DNA of 64,000 bases from Picochlorum sp. 'celeri' (taxonomy: Eukaryota; Chlorophyta; Trebouxiophyceae), in NCBI GenBank assembly GCA_010909725.1, contig JAACMV010000004.1:186001-250000 (forward strand), read 5' to 3'. This document shows, piece by piece, positions 25,424-36,055 of the stretch. The notes beneath the pieces are model-generated. The model was given only the letters and a program-made list of their open reading frames with translations, searched no databases and was not told where the DNA came from. Positions within the stretch are counted from its first letter, which is position 1. Every line of letters begins with the position of its first letter. The translations under genes were made by a program, and so were the position numbers.

Positions 25424-27987
25424 ATGTCGGGTCCTTTGATAGGTGGTGGTACGTCACTCCTGATCCATTCATTTGGAGACTTGATTGGACCTTTTGAATA
25501 TAGACTATATAGTTTTGGGCTGCATTAGTCTCATGTGTGGTTTTCATGGTTGACGGGAGGGATATCGAGGGATTGGTTTTCTTGCTTTTTCTTCTGTGCA
25601 ACGGAACGACCTGGGTATATCGTGATCGATTCATGGTGTACTGACGTTCATGAAATATATTTCTTGCAGATGAGGTGAATGCAATTGTGCTGGATGTGGG
25701 AACATACCAGGTGAAGGCTGGGTATGCTGGAGAAGATGCACCAAAGTTTATTTGTCCATCTGTACGTCTGGTATTGTTGTACTCTTTTGGCATTGCCATA
25801 GGTTTATCCCAATGTGTCTAATCAATATGCGCATCGTACAGGTTGTTGGTGTGGGTGGTGAGTCTCTTGCTGCAGCAAAGAAGGGTTCAGACAGTGCTGC
25901 AATGGAAACGGATGAGCGTATGATTCGAGCTGGAGTGAATGCGCTAGAAGTGCCACGAGATGATATGGAAGTAGTTTCACCTTTTAAAGATGGTCTTTTG
26001 GACGATTGGGATGCGGTAGAGGCGCTCTGGGACCACATGCTCAAGTACGGGGTGTCTTTGGGTCTGCACATGTTGTCTTGATATATATGGATTCCGATTG
26101 ACGATGCGATGTGTGTATGCAGGGATCAAATGAGACTGACAACGGATGAGCATCCTATGATGCTTGCAGAGCCATCACAGAATGAGAAGGCTGTGAGGGA
26201 GAAGATGGTGGAGATTATGTTTGAAAAGTATAATGTTCCAGGTGAGTATATATATTGGAACTACTACTACTACTACTGGTATGTGTAAATATATAATACG
26301 AATGGTGTATCATGTGGCTTATATAATGTGTGCAGCCGTCTTTGTTGCCAAAAATGCTGTACTAAGTTCATTCGCAATTGGAAGGCAAACCTCTCTGGTG
26401 ATTGATTCTGGACACGAGTCCACCGTTGGTGCGTGATTTTACAAGTATACTAGTATACACACATGGTTGTATATGGATACGGGGTATCCACGTACTAAAT
26501 GAGGAGCTTCTCAATGGCAAGCTTGAGCTGCTGAATCTGGTTCTTCAGCTGGCTTCCTTCATTTGTGGTGATGCTTGCTGCAATCACTGGTCTTGTGACT
26601 CCACAAGCACGACCAAGCGCAGCTTTGGATGGAACGAACACATATGGAACGTTCTTGTCCTCAGCAAGCAGGGGCAGATGAAGGAGAATCTCAATTGGCT
26701 CTGTGTCAGCAGCCATGATGACAACTTCACTGATTCCTCTGTTGAGAGTCTTTGTCGCTGCACAATATATCGAAGGTTAGCAGCAGAACAACCAGATTCG
26801 GATGCTATTTGAGAACGTACCTTCGTTTGCTCCCTTCTTGATTTGCTTATAGTTGGTGGCTTGTTGAACAAGATCCAGCAACGTGTTTGTCAGCTGCATG
26901 TATTGAATATATAAATAGTTATGGGTTGATTTGGGGGTCGAGGAATGCATATGGGAAGATGAGGTTTCCTTCGACGCATGGCATGCACATCGTACCTGAG
27001 CATCTGCGAGGGGGTATGCCTTGGGGTTCACAGCCTCACTCATTTTTCTTAGATCCTTGACCGATCACTACCCTTGTCGATAGAATTAGTCTGTTTTGTG
27101 TCGTATGGGTCTGGGAGGGGGGAATTCGACACTTGTGTGTTGCCGCAGATGGACTGTGGACAGAGTAATTCGTTAGTGCCTGACCATGGAGTACATGTTC
27201 TGTTGCAGTATCCGCTGTTCATGATGGTTACGTGCTGAAAAAGTCTATTATCAAGACTCCTATCGCTGGTCACTTCCTTACGAAATGCATGCAGCATACA
27301 ATCGAAGAGAAGGGGATTGCTGTGAAACCGAGATACTCTTTTAAACGGTTGGATACCGCTGGAGCTGCTCCAACAGTGGAAGATATAGACTGCTCGCGCA
27401 TTACAGACAGTTTTAAGGCATACCATATTGACGCTATTTGTCAGGATGCAAAGCATGCGGTGTGTCGCCAGCTCTCTGATACTCCATTTAGCCCAGAGGA
27501 GAATGCAAACATTCCAAACGTGACCTACGAGCTTCCAGATGGTCAAGAAATTCACATTGGGCCTCAGCGTTTCTCTATCCCAGAGTTATTATTCAACCCC
27601 TCTCTTGCAAATGGGTTTGGTAGTGTTGGTGAGGAAATCTTGAAAACTCCTGATGTAGAGAACAAGGGACTTTCCCAATTGGTGACAGAGTGCATAGGAA
27701 AGTGTGACATTGATGTGAGACGAGAACTGTACAATGGTATTTTGCTTACAGGAGGTACTTCCCTCTTTGCTTCTCTTCAGAAACGTTTAGAGGATGAGGT
27801 GACAAATTTGGCTCCATCCATGATGAAGGTTCGCGTCATATCACCAAGTAATGCCATTGAGAAGAGGTATTCTACTTGGATTGGTGGGTCAATCTTGGCG
27901 TCCCTTGGAACCTTCCAGCAAATGTGGATGTCCAAATCTGAATATAAAGAATATGGTGCAGGGTTAATTCACAAAAAAGCTCCCTAA
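25424..27987 (+). CDS. ARP4: Actin-related protein 4 (Arp4/BAF53 type)
   Basis: Nuclear actin-related protein of chromatin complexes (INO80, SWR1, NuA4, SWI/SNF). Six exons give 436 residues: 25424-25448, 25670-25761, 25842-26044, 26123-26241, 26336-26428 and 27209-27987; every junction has GT/AG and keeps frame. The 25-nt first exon encodes MSGPLIGG, which joins to [26 protein letters not shown]. Later blocks include [22 protein letters not shown] text, [40 protein letters not shown] and the C-terminus [20 protein letters not shown], which distinguishes Arp4 from actin. The last intron is 780 nt and contains the SNU13 gene on the other strand. Stop codons of this gene and the next are 12 bp apart. 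Confidence 0.93.
26495..27043 (-). CDS. SNU13: SNU13 / 15.5K snRNP and snoRNP protein, nested in the Arp4 intron
   Basis: L7Ae-family kink-turn RNA-binding protein of box C/D snoRNPs and the U4 snRNP. Three exons (26996-27043, 26821-26893, 26495-26757) give 127 residues, the normal family length: [15 protein letters not shown], then [24 protein letters not shown], then [28 protein letters not shown]...[21 protein letters not shown]. Identity to the eukaryotic protein is high throughout. The entire gene lies antisense inside the fifth Arp4 intron (26429-27208), leaving only about 66 and 165 nt on either side for its 3' end and promoter. Both genes therefore share a transcription unit in opposite directions. 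Confidence 0.95.
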
Positions 27988-27999
27988 ATATACATGTAA

Positions 28000-28980
28000 T
28001 CACCATTCTATGATGGATCTGTCCCAGGCAAAGAAATGCCCATTCTCATCAAGGGTACAACTCTCAATGATCTCTAAAAGCTGCTGCACTCCACGTTCGC
28101 GTGAAAACAGCTTTCCATCGGGAACATTACGATGCCAAGGTTTCGATAAATCTGTATCACACGTCCCAGGGTGCAGCAGAATAGCTGCGACGTTGTGGCC
28201 TCTCCTTGCCAGTTCAAGAGAGAGACATTTTGTCAATTGATTTAATGCTGTCTTCGAAGACCGATACGAGTACCAACCCCCAAGTCTATTGTCACTTATA
28301 CTAGATACTCTTGCAGACATATTTGCTATAATTGCTGGCCGCCCTGAATCTTTGCCGCCCTCTATCAACAAGGGTAGAAATGCTTGGCATGTAAGAATCG
28401 GCCCGACTGCATTTGTTTCAAAGGATCTCATCAAATTACGCCGATTCATTCTCGTATAACTCGTCTCTGGTTTCATTGAATCGTCATGCAAGATTGCTGA
28501 GCAGTTTATGAGGCGATCAAGCTTTCCATATCGTGACGAGACATGTTCAAACGCTCTCTGAATATCCTCATCACGTGTTGTGTCCAGGCAGACAATATCC
28601 AGTCTGTCACCATACAGTGATTTCAATTCTCTCAATCCCTCAGCTTTCGAAGGATTTCTACAAGATGCTATTACAGTCGAGTTGTCATATCGATTGAGAA
28701 TTTGACTCGCATATTCTAATCCCAAACCTGAAGAAGAGGACAACAGGAATATGAGGCCAGGATTGTCCCACCAAAGTAGCATGCACCGTTGAGAACAGCG
28801 TCATAATGCCATAAAATAATCGTTATAATTAACATTAGTACCTCTACTAGCGCCCTGAATGAGCCATCTCGTTGGTTCTGCCGAAGAAGAAGCAGACGAC
28901 GCATTCGCCCTATGCAACTGCAAACGCTTGCCTGCGATTGGCAGTCTATTGTATCCGAATGTCGACCAGAGTAATCTCAT
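28000..28980 (-). CDS. Short-chain dehydrogenase/reductase, C-factor-like
   Basis: 288-residue classical SDR from exons 28842-28980 and 28000-28727 (intron 114 nt, GTACTA...TCAG). The splice rebuilds the cofactor motif as QGASRGLGLEYA (TGxxxGxG type), split by the intron within the first Gly-rich turn. Further motifs: LDTTRDEDI, NCSAIL (NAG-like), Ser in NMSARVSS, and catalytic YSYRSSK (YxxxK). The C-terminus PGTCDTDLSKPW resembles CsgA/C-factor and plant short-chain reductases of unknown substrate. The first 40 residues are basic and Ser-rich, so an organellar location is possible. It starts only 56 bp downstream of the PLAC8 gene stop on the same strand. Confidence 0.86.
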
Positions 28981-29036
28981 GATTAAAAAAAAGTATAGAC
29001 AAACTTTTACAAGAGAAAAAGATTAGGGTAAGTCAA

Positions 29037-29777
29037 TTACACAGGTAGAGAAAGGTTCTCACTTGGATGCCTGTCCTCTTGTTCAGTTGAGTTTTCATCA
29101 CGATGACATGATCGGTCGCCAGCTGGTAGACTTGGTACTTACTTTTCCATGCTTGCTTGAGCTGGGGCTTGTGTTGTCTGAATTCCCCAGTCAAAGTCCT
29201 GTGGCTGGATCTTCTCAGCAGCCCAGTCCTGTCCACGTGCGATCAATTCCATATAATCTTGGATGATAGCCATCTGGCCCACGTAAGGGATGGTGTTCGT
29301 GGTGCAATCTGGGTTGCAGAAATTTCCGTCAGAACCACAGTTGGCGAGGCACCCTGGTGATACTGGGAGGTTGTACTTGTCGCGAATGGCCTTTCTTGTT
29401 GGACCTGCAACCACTCCGCAGAGGCAGATGAGGGAATACAACGTGTACTTCAGGCAATGATCCACCTGTCTTCCTCCATGCACTTTTTCGGCAATTTCTC
29501 CGTAGAGCATGCCATTACCGCAAAAGCCAACCAAGCCTGCATATGATGATGTAGCGGTCAGTGTCGAGGCAGCTCCGGTCGAGGGGGGTAGGTAACGGCT
29601 CGGCGACTTCCGTCCGACACTCGGAGCACGCAAGCGCAACAAACCATATCTCGTCGGGCAAGGAAACTTTTGGAAAAAAAATTAATAAAAATCTCAAGTT
29701 AAACAAAGGTGAAACGCACATACGACAGGATCGTCGAGGCAGCCAATAAACTCGTGGTTCCAGTTTCCAGTACTCAT
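29037..29777 (-). CDS. PLAC8-domain Cys-rich membrane protein
   Basis: 161-residue protein from three exons: 29720-29777, 29143-29536 and 29037-29070 (introns 183 nt GTGCGT...GCAG and 72 nt GTAAGT...ACAG). The join gives EFIGCLDDPVVCLVGFCGNGMLYGEIAEKV, the PLAC8 start with its Cys-rich membrane segment, followed by the hydrophobic YTLYSLICLCGVVAG and TRKAIRDKYNLP, then a second Cys cluster (CLANCGSDGNFCNPDC). Plant relatives (FW2.2, PCR, MCA) act in cell-size control, metal transport or mechanosensing at the plasma membrane. If the last intron is retained, the protein ends at MEK; splicing adds HPSENLSLPV. TGTAA on the minus strand near 29010 supports the spliced 3' end. Confidence 0.8.
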
Positions 29778-30150
29778 AGTGAGCGTAAATCAAGCGTATT
29801 TACAGGGATGTTGACAAAGCAAAAATCTTTAGATTTATGAATTCCTGTCGATTGGTGTGCAAAGCAATGTTCGTGATGATACGCCAAGGTTTCAGATTCA
29901 CCCGAGATCTTTCTGCCACGTCATCCACAGAAGAGAAATAGCATGATGCTAGATCCCTGTCCAACAACGTGCCCGATCGATGCCACTTGTTGTTGATCAA
30001 GACACCCAATCAATCCAAAACAGTCCATGAATGTATTACATATCTATGATTGATTTGATCTCAACAGTATACTTCTTCATGAAGACATACCACTGGATGA
30101 CGCCTTGCTCTACGACATAACCTGTAGAGAGACAGCATGCTCATGGCACA
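29778..30150. other. Promoter/leader region of the PLAC8 gene
   Basis: 373 bp between the GRXS16-like stop and the PLAC8 start, both on the minus strand. It contains a 62-codon open minus frame and a short LYR-like frame that could be spliced together, but these sit within 6-22 bp of the neighbouring stop and start, so I read the region as 3' UTR, promoter and 5' UTR. Confidence 0.4.
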
Positions 30151-31062
30151 TTATTGTTTCTGCTTGATACACTCTAGCAATTCACCACTGGCATGCATCT
30201 CCTCAATAATGTCAGCTCCACCCACAAATTCACCATCGACATAGACCTGAGGAATAGTAGGCCATTGGCTGTATTCTTTGATTGCTTCGCGAAGTCCAGG
30301 ATTGTAGACTTCATCAAGGACATTGACAACCTCAAAGTCTTGCCCAGAAATTTCCGTGAGCATGGTCAAGACTTTGTAAGAGAATCCACAGGCAGGCTCA
30401 TAACGAGTTCCCTTGACGAACGCAACCACACGATTGGTTTTGACCACCTGATCAATCAAGTCATCAATGGAGCATGTCAAATCTTCCAGTCCCTTGCCAG
30501 GAGTAAGCTTGATCTCTGGCTTGGCCATTCTACGGCGCCGTTGTTGCCACATTTTCTCTCCAGGAGCATTTCCTGGAGGAATAGATCCAGTGTCTTCGAC
30601 CGCACTTTCGATCCATGCCTTCCAAGCCTCTGTAAGCTCTTCCTTGCCAGCACCAGGCATCTCTCCAACCTTGACAGAAGAAACCATATCTGGGCCCAGC
30701 GCCTCGATATGCGTCTGAATACTAACTGCAACCTTGCGTGAAATTCCGATGTATTGCAAAGAATCGTCTTTGTCGTATACAGCGTAGACACCGGGCTCCA
30801 ATGTAATGTCAGCAGATATCTGCTGTTTGTCTGCAGTCAACACTGCAACTTTGTCACACTCTCCAAGCGTGGCAGAAGCCACAATGGAGCTGAGACGTGA
30901 ACCTTTTCTTGCAATAGTTTGGACCATTGGCTTGCAATGTGGTACCTTTGGTGCTCCCATTCTGGCGTACAGGGCAAGGCTTCTCTTGCCTCCTACAGTG
31001 CCAGGGTGCATTCTGGTCCCCATGCAGGACGCATTCTTCCATTGGCAATGCAACATTGACAT
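30151..31062 (-). CDS. Plastid monothiol glutaredoxin with GIY-YIG domain (GRXS16-like)
   Basis: 303-residue two-domain protein. A basic transit peptide (about 1-60) is followed by a GIY-YIG nuclease-type domain (GVYAVYDKDDSLQYIGISRKV, about 92-112) and a C-terminal CGFS glutaredoxin (KGTRYEPACGFSYKVL, about 217-232; WPTIPQVYVDGEFVGGADI). This fusion is typical of plants and green algae (Arabidopsis GRXS16), where it works in plastid iron-sulphur cluster transfer and redox control. The single active-site Cys of CGFS is intact. No intron is needed. Confidence 0.92.
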   Translation of the reverse strand: MSMLHCQWKNASCMGTRMHPGTVGGKRSLALYARMGAPKVPHCKPMVQTIARKGSRLSSIVASATLGECDKVAVLTADKQQISADITLEPGVYAVYDKDDSLQYIGISRKVAVSIQTHIEALGPDMVSSVKVGEMPGAGKEELTEAWKAWIESAVEDTGSIPPGNAPGEKMWQQRRRRMAKPEIKLTPGKGLEDLTCSIDDLIDQVVKTNRVVAFVKGTRYEPACGFSYKVLTMLTEISGQDFEVVNVLDEVYNPGLREAIKEYSQWPTIPQVYVDGEFVGGADIIEEMHASGELLECIKQKQ

Positions 31063-31400
31063 TGTTATGAGCTATAAGTCTCTATGAATATCTACTGTTG
31101 CTGGATGGCGATATTTTCGTTTCTCTTCCGTCGGTCTCGTCACACAGGTATGGCACGTGCCCACAGGTGGTTCGATTATGAGCGAAATATGCGTGATTTA
31201 ATACTCTTAAGAATCCAATATATATTTGAAATGCATCAAAACCGCACAATGAGCCTGCATCGATGGCATTGTGCCATGCACGTTTTGATCCCGTGATGGC
31301 CATGGGCTCTTTCATTTCCTTCATCCCAGTCGAAACCTGGGGTCATATTCCATGAGCAGGCCAGCCGAGTCCTCAGTTGAAGATAAAATATGAAGAATTA

Positions 31401-32558
31401 ATGGGGCAAGGGTCGAGTAAGCCTTCTGAGGAGGTTTTGAGGGACCTGCCAGACTCAGAGCGTTACTTTGGGTTCGAAAACTTTGGCAATACGTGCTACT
31501 GTAATAGCGTTCTTCAGTCCCTTTACTTTTGTAAATCTTTTAGAAACAGAGTACTGGAGTATAAGCAGGATATAGCTAATGGAACTCGCAGCCCTGAAGA
31601 GCAGGAGACGATTTTGAGTTGCCTTGCGGACCTTTTCGAGTTGGTACGTCACTCTCAAGGGTTTCAAAGGGATTGTTTTAATAGTTTCATGCCCTATGGA
31701 CAATACTGTGTCATGTAGGTGGCGAGAAATAAGAAGAAAAGTGGGTCTATTGCTCCCAGAAAGTTTGTTGGTAAAGTCAAGTCTGAAAATGAGTTGTTCA
31801 GGTCGTTTGCACATCAGGATGCTCACGAATTCCTCAGTTACTTATTGAATGATATAGCAGAAACTCTTTCATCTGCGAACAAAGCCCATGGAGAGGACGT
31901 CGGATCAGATGCGGCCCCCCAAACTTGGGTAGATGAACTATTCCGAGGAAAGCTTGTGACAGAGACAAAGTGCCTCTGGTGTGAGAATGTGACGAAACGG
32001 GAGGAGCCGTTTTACGATTTGTCATTGGAGATTGAGAAGAATTGTTCTTTAACGGCGTGCTTACAGCGCTTCTCATCCGCAGAGACGTTGCGAGATGATG
32101 AGAAATTTTTCTGTGATAGGTGTGGCAGGAAGCAAGAAGCTGTGAAGCGAATGAGGATAGGTAGCACACCTCGCGTACTCTGTTGTCACTTTAAGAGGTT
32201 TAAATATGTTGAAAGTGTGGGTCAGATGCGAAAACTGACGCATCGGGTTGTCTATCCATTTGATTTGAAACTTCGAAACACGACAGATACATGCCCAGAC
32301 ACAGATGCGAGGTTTTCCCTGTTCGCTGTCGTCGTGCATATGGGTGCCCATATGAATCACGGGCATTATGTAGCTCTAATAAAAAGTCATGATCAATGGC
32401 TCTGCTTCGATGATGACCAGGTCATGGCAGTCACTGAAGCACAGGTTCGCAGTACATTTGGCCACCCACAGGACCCCATCATGCGACCGAATGGGAGCAT
32501 GACTGGCTCCATGGATCATGGATACATTTTATTCTATGAGATGATGTCAGATGATTGA
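31401..32558 (+). CDS. Ubiquitin-specific protease, USP12/46 (plant UBP3/4) type
   Basis: Deubiquitinase of 360 residues, exons 31401-31643 and 31719-32558 (intron 75 nt, GTACGT...GTAG). The ATG at 31401 gives MGQGSSKP, a good N-myristoylation signal, as in plant UBP3/4; the upstream part of the open frame lacks an ATG. The Cys box is FENFGNTCYCNSVLQSLY (Cys32). The splice rebuilds LFELVARNKKKSGSIAPRKFV. A zinc ribbon is formed by CLWC and CDRCG, and the His box is MGAHMNHGHYVALIKSHDQWLCFDDDQV. All catalytic residues are present. Confidence 0.92.
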
Positions 32559-32604
32559 CCATTCTTCGTGGCGTTGATATTTTATATATTTACATATTTA
32601 CCCT

Positions 32605-33602
32605 TTAATAGCAAGCGGCACTTGGACGAGATGCCTTGTATGTGGTCTTGTAGACACGGCTACTTGGGCGAACCATTCTTCTTGGAACTGGGAAGCTGAT
32701 CTTTGAGTCGTGGAACTGAGTGATGTTTGGTCTCTTGCAATCAGCTGCCTTGACGGTGGCCGTCTTAATGATGGAGATGGCACTATGTCTAGCACGGTGT
32801 CTACTTCCCATTTCCTGGTACATTTGTTCTACAGCGCCGTTAAGTGTGGTATCTCTGTACTCCTTGTATGCATTATGCACTCCGGTACGAGAGTTATATC
32901 TAACCCAGATGCCATAATTCTTAATGGTGGTTGGGTTCTTCTCGAAAATTTCGTTCACTGCGAGAATCTGACCGTTAGCCTTCTTCACACGACGAAGCTT
33001 TCTCAAAAAGTACCAGAACTTGGACTTGGCCTTGACCTCGTCCCTAGCCCACATCTTCATCCTGTAAATCTGAGGGTTTGGATCCTTCTCAGTTGGGACG
33101 TGACGTCCAACAATCTGGAACTGACGGTACAAGAACTGCATCAACGAAAGAACAATATAACGGTGTTAGCATTGCACATGTATTCTTCTTCTACAAGATC
33201 AATGCTCAGATGAGAGGGGGGAGGAAGGGTTCCTCGCAACCATGGCCATGGCCATGTCTGCTGCCGATGCACCCGTGACCATCCATGCCCATCCATGCCA
33301 TTACTATGATAAAATTCAAAAAGAATTTATTCTCATATCCAAACGAGCATGCCATTCCCTGAGGAAGGCAGTCTGTTCGATGACAAGGTTCCTCGTCGGC
33401 GGACAAAGATACAGCGCTGCGGTCGCCTTTCCCCCCTCACAGCGTTGAATAACAATCGACGTATAGAATAATCCAATATTTCTACGCCCGATGTATTATT
33501 AGACGCTGACAGCACCCAATGTAGAGTTGCACTCTATATCTCAGCGGCGGCCAGTCCGAAGAGACCAGTCCACGCTTCTCTATTCATCCGTACCTTGACC
33601 AT
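32605..33602 (-). CDS. RPL18A: 60S ribosomal protein eL20 (L18a)
   Basis: 179-residue ribosomal protein. A 9-nt first exon (33594-33602) encodes only Met-Val-Lys and is followed by a 458-nt intron (33136-33593, GTACGG...GCAG, CTAAC branch site near 33168). Exon 2 (32605-33135) starts [19 protein letters not shown]. The joined N-terminus [14 protein letters not shown] aligns with plant L18a (MVTYRFHQYQVVGR). Diagnostic text includes [45 protein letters not shown] and [19 protein letters not shown]. The intron holds overlapping CCATGG repeats but no box C/D snoRNA that I can see. It shares a 330-bp divergent promoter with U2AF35. Confidence 0.95.
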
Positions 33603-33931
33603 CTTGTCAAATAGAATAATATATAGACTAATATAATATATTAATGGCCAGGCTGGCTGTTGTTTGTGAAACCTCTACTCCAGAGGGTGTTCTATGCGGC
33701 CGGCAAATTGCGACTCGCAATGTAATGTATACCCTTCCCATCCATGGGAGCATTTGACCGATGATAAGCATGTAGCCCACTCGCACCGAGCGAACGAGTC
33801 ATCTTTTGACATGTTTAGACAAAGAAGAGGGCAAATAATATTCCAAAAACTATATTTATCTTTATAGATACCTATTATATCGAATACTGGCGCATATTAG
33901 ACGGAATACTGCTACAGGAAAAGAATAGACC

Positions 33932-34872
33932 ATGGCTCAGCATCTTGCTACCATTTTCGGTACCGAAAAGGATAGGGTGAACTGCCCTTTCTATTTTAAA
34001 ATAGGGTATGTGGATTATAACGTATATTTATACTGTTGTTGGTGTCCTTTCTCGTGTGTATGCTGTTTTCCAACTCTTGTACTCATTTCCTATTCATCGT
34101 TTGCAGGGCTTGTCGTCACGGAGATCGATGTTCTAGAATACACAATAAACCAACAATTAGTCCGACCATTTTACTGCATAACCTGTACATGAATCCAGTG
34201 TTGAATGCTCCTCTTGGGCCGGATGGACTGCCCATTCCTGTGGATCCCCAAAAGGTTCAGCAGTTTTTTGAAGACTTTTACGAGGATGTATTTCTTGAAC
34301 TTAACAAGTATGGTCGGGTGGAGCACGTCTGTATCTGCGATAATTTAGCTGATCACATGGTTGGGAATGTGTATGTCAAGTACAGGGATGAGGAAGCTGC
34401 AGCAAAGGCGCTCAAGGGCTTGCAAGGACGATTCTACGCAGGGAAGCCGATTCAGGTTGAATTTTCACCCGTGACAGATTTTAGGGAATCTACATGCAGG
34501 CAGTATGAAGAAGGAACATGTACAAGGGGAGGGTATTGTAATTTTATGCATGTGAGACCAGTTTCCAAAGAGCTTCGAAAGCAATGTTTCGGTCGCTATG
34601 GCGATGGAACGACTGGTTCGACGCAATTCCATGTTGGAGCGCCATCTCGAGGAGGAGGCAGGAGATATGATGATCATAGACGGAGCTATGGGCGTCGGTA
34701 TGATGATCGCCGAGGATACAATAGTAGATCATACGATAGAAGAGACAGGCGGGATAGATATGACGATAGGCGTGGAAGAAGAGATAGATATGACGATGAC
34801 AGGCATCGCCGACGCGACGACTCGGCAGAGAGACGAGCTCGAATTGCTCAATGGAATGCAGAGGCTCGATAA
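33932..34872 (+). CDS. U2 snRNP auxiliary factor small subunit (U2AF35)
   Basis: Splicing factor that recognises the 3' splice-site AG. Exons 33932-34005 and 34107-34872 (intron 101 nt, GTATGT...GCAG) give 279 residues. The N-terminus [32 protein letters not shown] carries the first CCCH zinc finger, split by the intron. The UHM/RRM follows ([21 protein letters not shown]), then the second zinc finger [19 protein letters not shown]. The C-terminal 70 residues are rich in Arg, Asp and Tyr ([12 protein letters not shown] repeats) rather than a classic RS domain. TGTAA lies at about 34928. The stop is 23 bp from that of the convergent TraB gene. Confidence 0.94.
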
Positions 34873-34895
34873 TAATAATAATCCCATAATAACAA

Positions 34896-36044
34896 TCAAT
34901 GGAGTTGTGTCCATGACCACCATAATATTGTAAATATTCCTGTTTCCAAAGCTATTCTCCCAATAGTGTTTCGAACATCATCTGGTGATGGTTTCCTAGA
35001 GCCAGCCAAATCTCTAAACCTAAGATTTCCTGAATCATGTGTCAGTGCATAACAAACTCCACGCATGTGACCCTTCCCAAGCACACCCACAACACGCTTC
35101 GTTCCATTCACGGCCTTTGATCGCTTCAAACTCCATGCTAAATACAAATCTCGTTCAAACACAAGCGCTTCTGCAACCTCAGGAAAGGCATCGGCAAGGG
35201 CATACAGCATGGCATTGACTGCATCATCATCCTTCCTAATCTCCTCTAATTTCTTCACATCTACTAGACTGCTATTTGAATACTGAAACCCTACAATGAC
35301 AAGTTTCAAAAAATTGATCTTCTGTCTCAGTGAAAGACTTTCCCACGCCCTCTTGAGAGTCACTTCAATCGGCCTATCACCCAACACAACCTGCGCATCA
35401 ATCGCCTCCGCCGCCCTCCTCGCTGCAACAAACTCCATACCAGCCTCAACATCCAACCTATTTGCCATTCTTGAAGCCACTTGGCTCAACAACAGACGCA
35501 ACAGAAGTGCACTTTGACCTCCAAGCGCTACAGACCTCTGAAACGTCTCAATCATATTCTCACCAGTCATATCCAACAAATTCTTCCCAGAATTATCTAA
35601 TTTCCTGATCGCACTAGCCTCATACATCACTGATGATCTACTCTTACACAATTCCACCACAACATTCTCTGGTTGTATGGCAGATATCACCCTTTCTACT
35701 TCAGCTGCTGCTTGAACGGACACATGCGCCGTCCCTAACACAAACACAATCTCAGGCTCTCTATATCCATCAGTTCTCCGCTCTACGTAGTCATCAGGCC
35801 TCGGTATCGCCATTAACGTCCCTGGACACATTTGAAAGAGGAATTATAGTTGGGTCAATGCTTCACCACAGTCGGCTCCATTCGTACCTTCATCGGATAA
35901 ATCCTTCAATTCTGGATATTCTGATTCAATAATTGCTCGAGAACGCTGTTGTAGTATCCGTCTGTGGTCATAATCCTTCGGAGGACGAATGACCTTTCGT
36001 GGTTCTGCCACAGCTGCCACTACCACAGCCTTTAAAGAATTCAT
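34896..36044 (-). CDS. TraB/TRABD family protein
   Basis: 360-residue TraB/PrgY-family protein, exons 35888-36044 and 34896-35821 (intron 66 nt, GTACGA...CCAG). The domain starts with EIVFVLGTAHVSVQAAAEVERVI and PENVVVELCKSRS, and ends with VVGVLGKGHMRGV; the GTAHVS and GKGH motifs are the family signatures. A hydrophobic C-terminus (GIFTILWWSW) may anchor it in a membrane. Animal TRABD2 proteins are Wnt-cleaving metalloproteases, but plant TraB proteins have been linked to mitochondrial membranes and mitophagy. The exact role here is unknown. It starts 12 bp after the stop of the plastid NAD(P)-binding gene, which is on the same strand. Confidence 0.86.
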
Positions 36045-36055
36045 TTTACAAATAT

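Noticed and set aside
29800..30144. Possible small LYR-motif gene on the minus strand (LSLYRLCRRARRHP plus a 62-codon frame).
   Set aside because: It would begin 6 bp after the GRXS16-like stop and end 22 bp before the PLAC8 start, and the second part does not match LYR proteins. More likely UTR and promoter.
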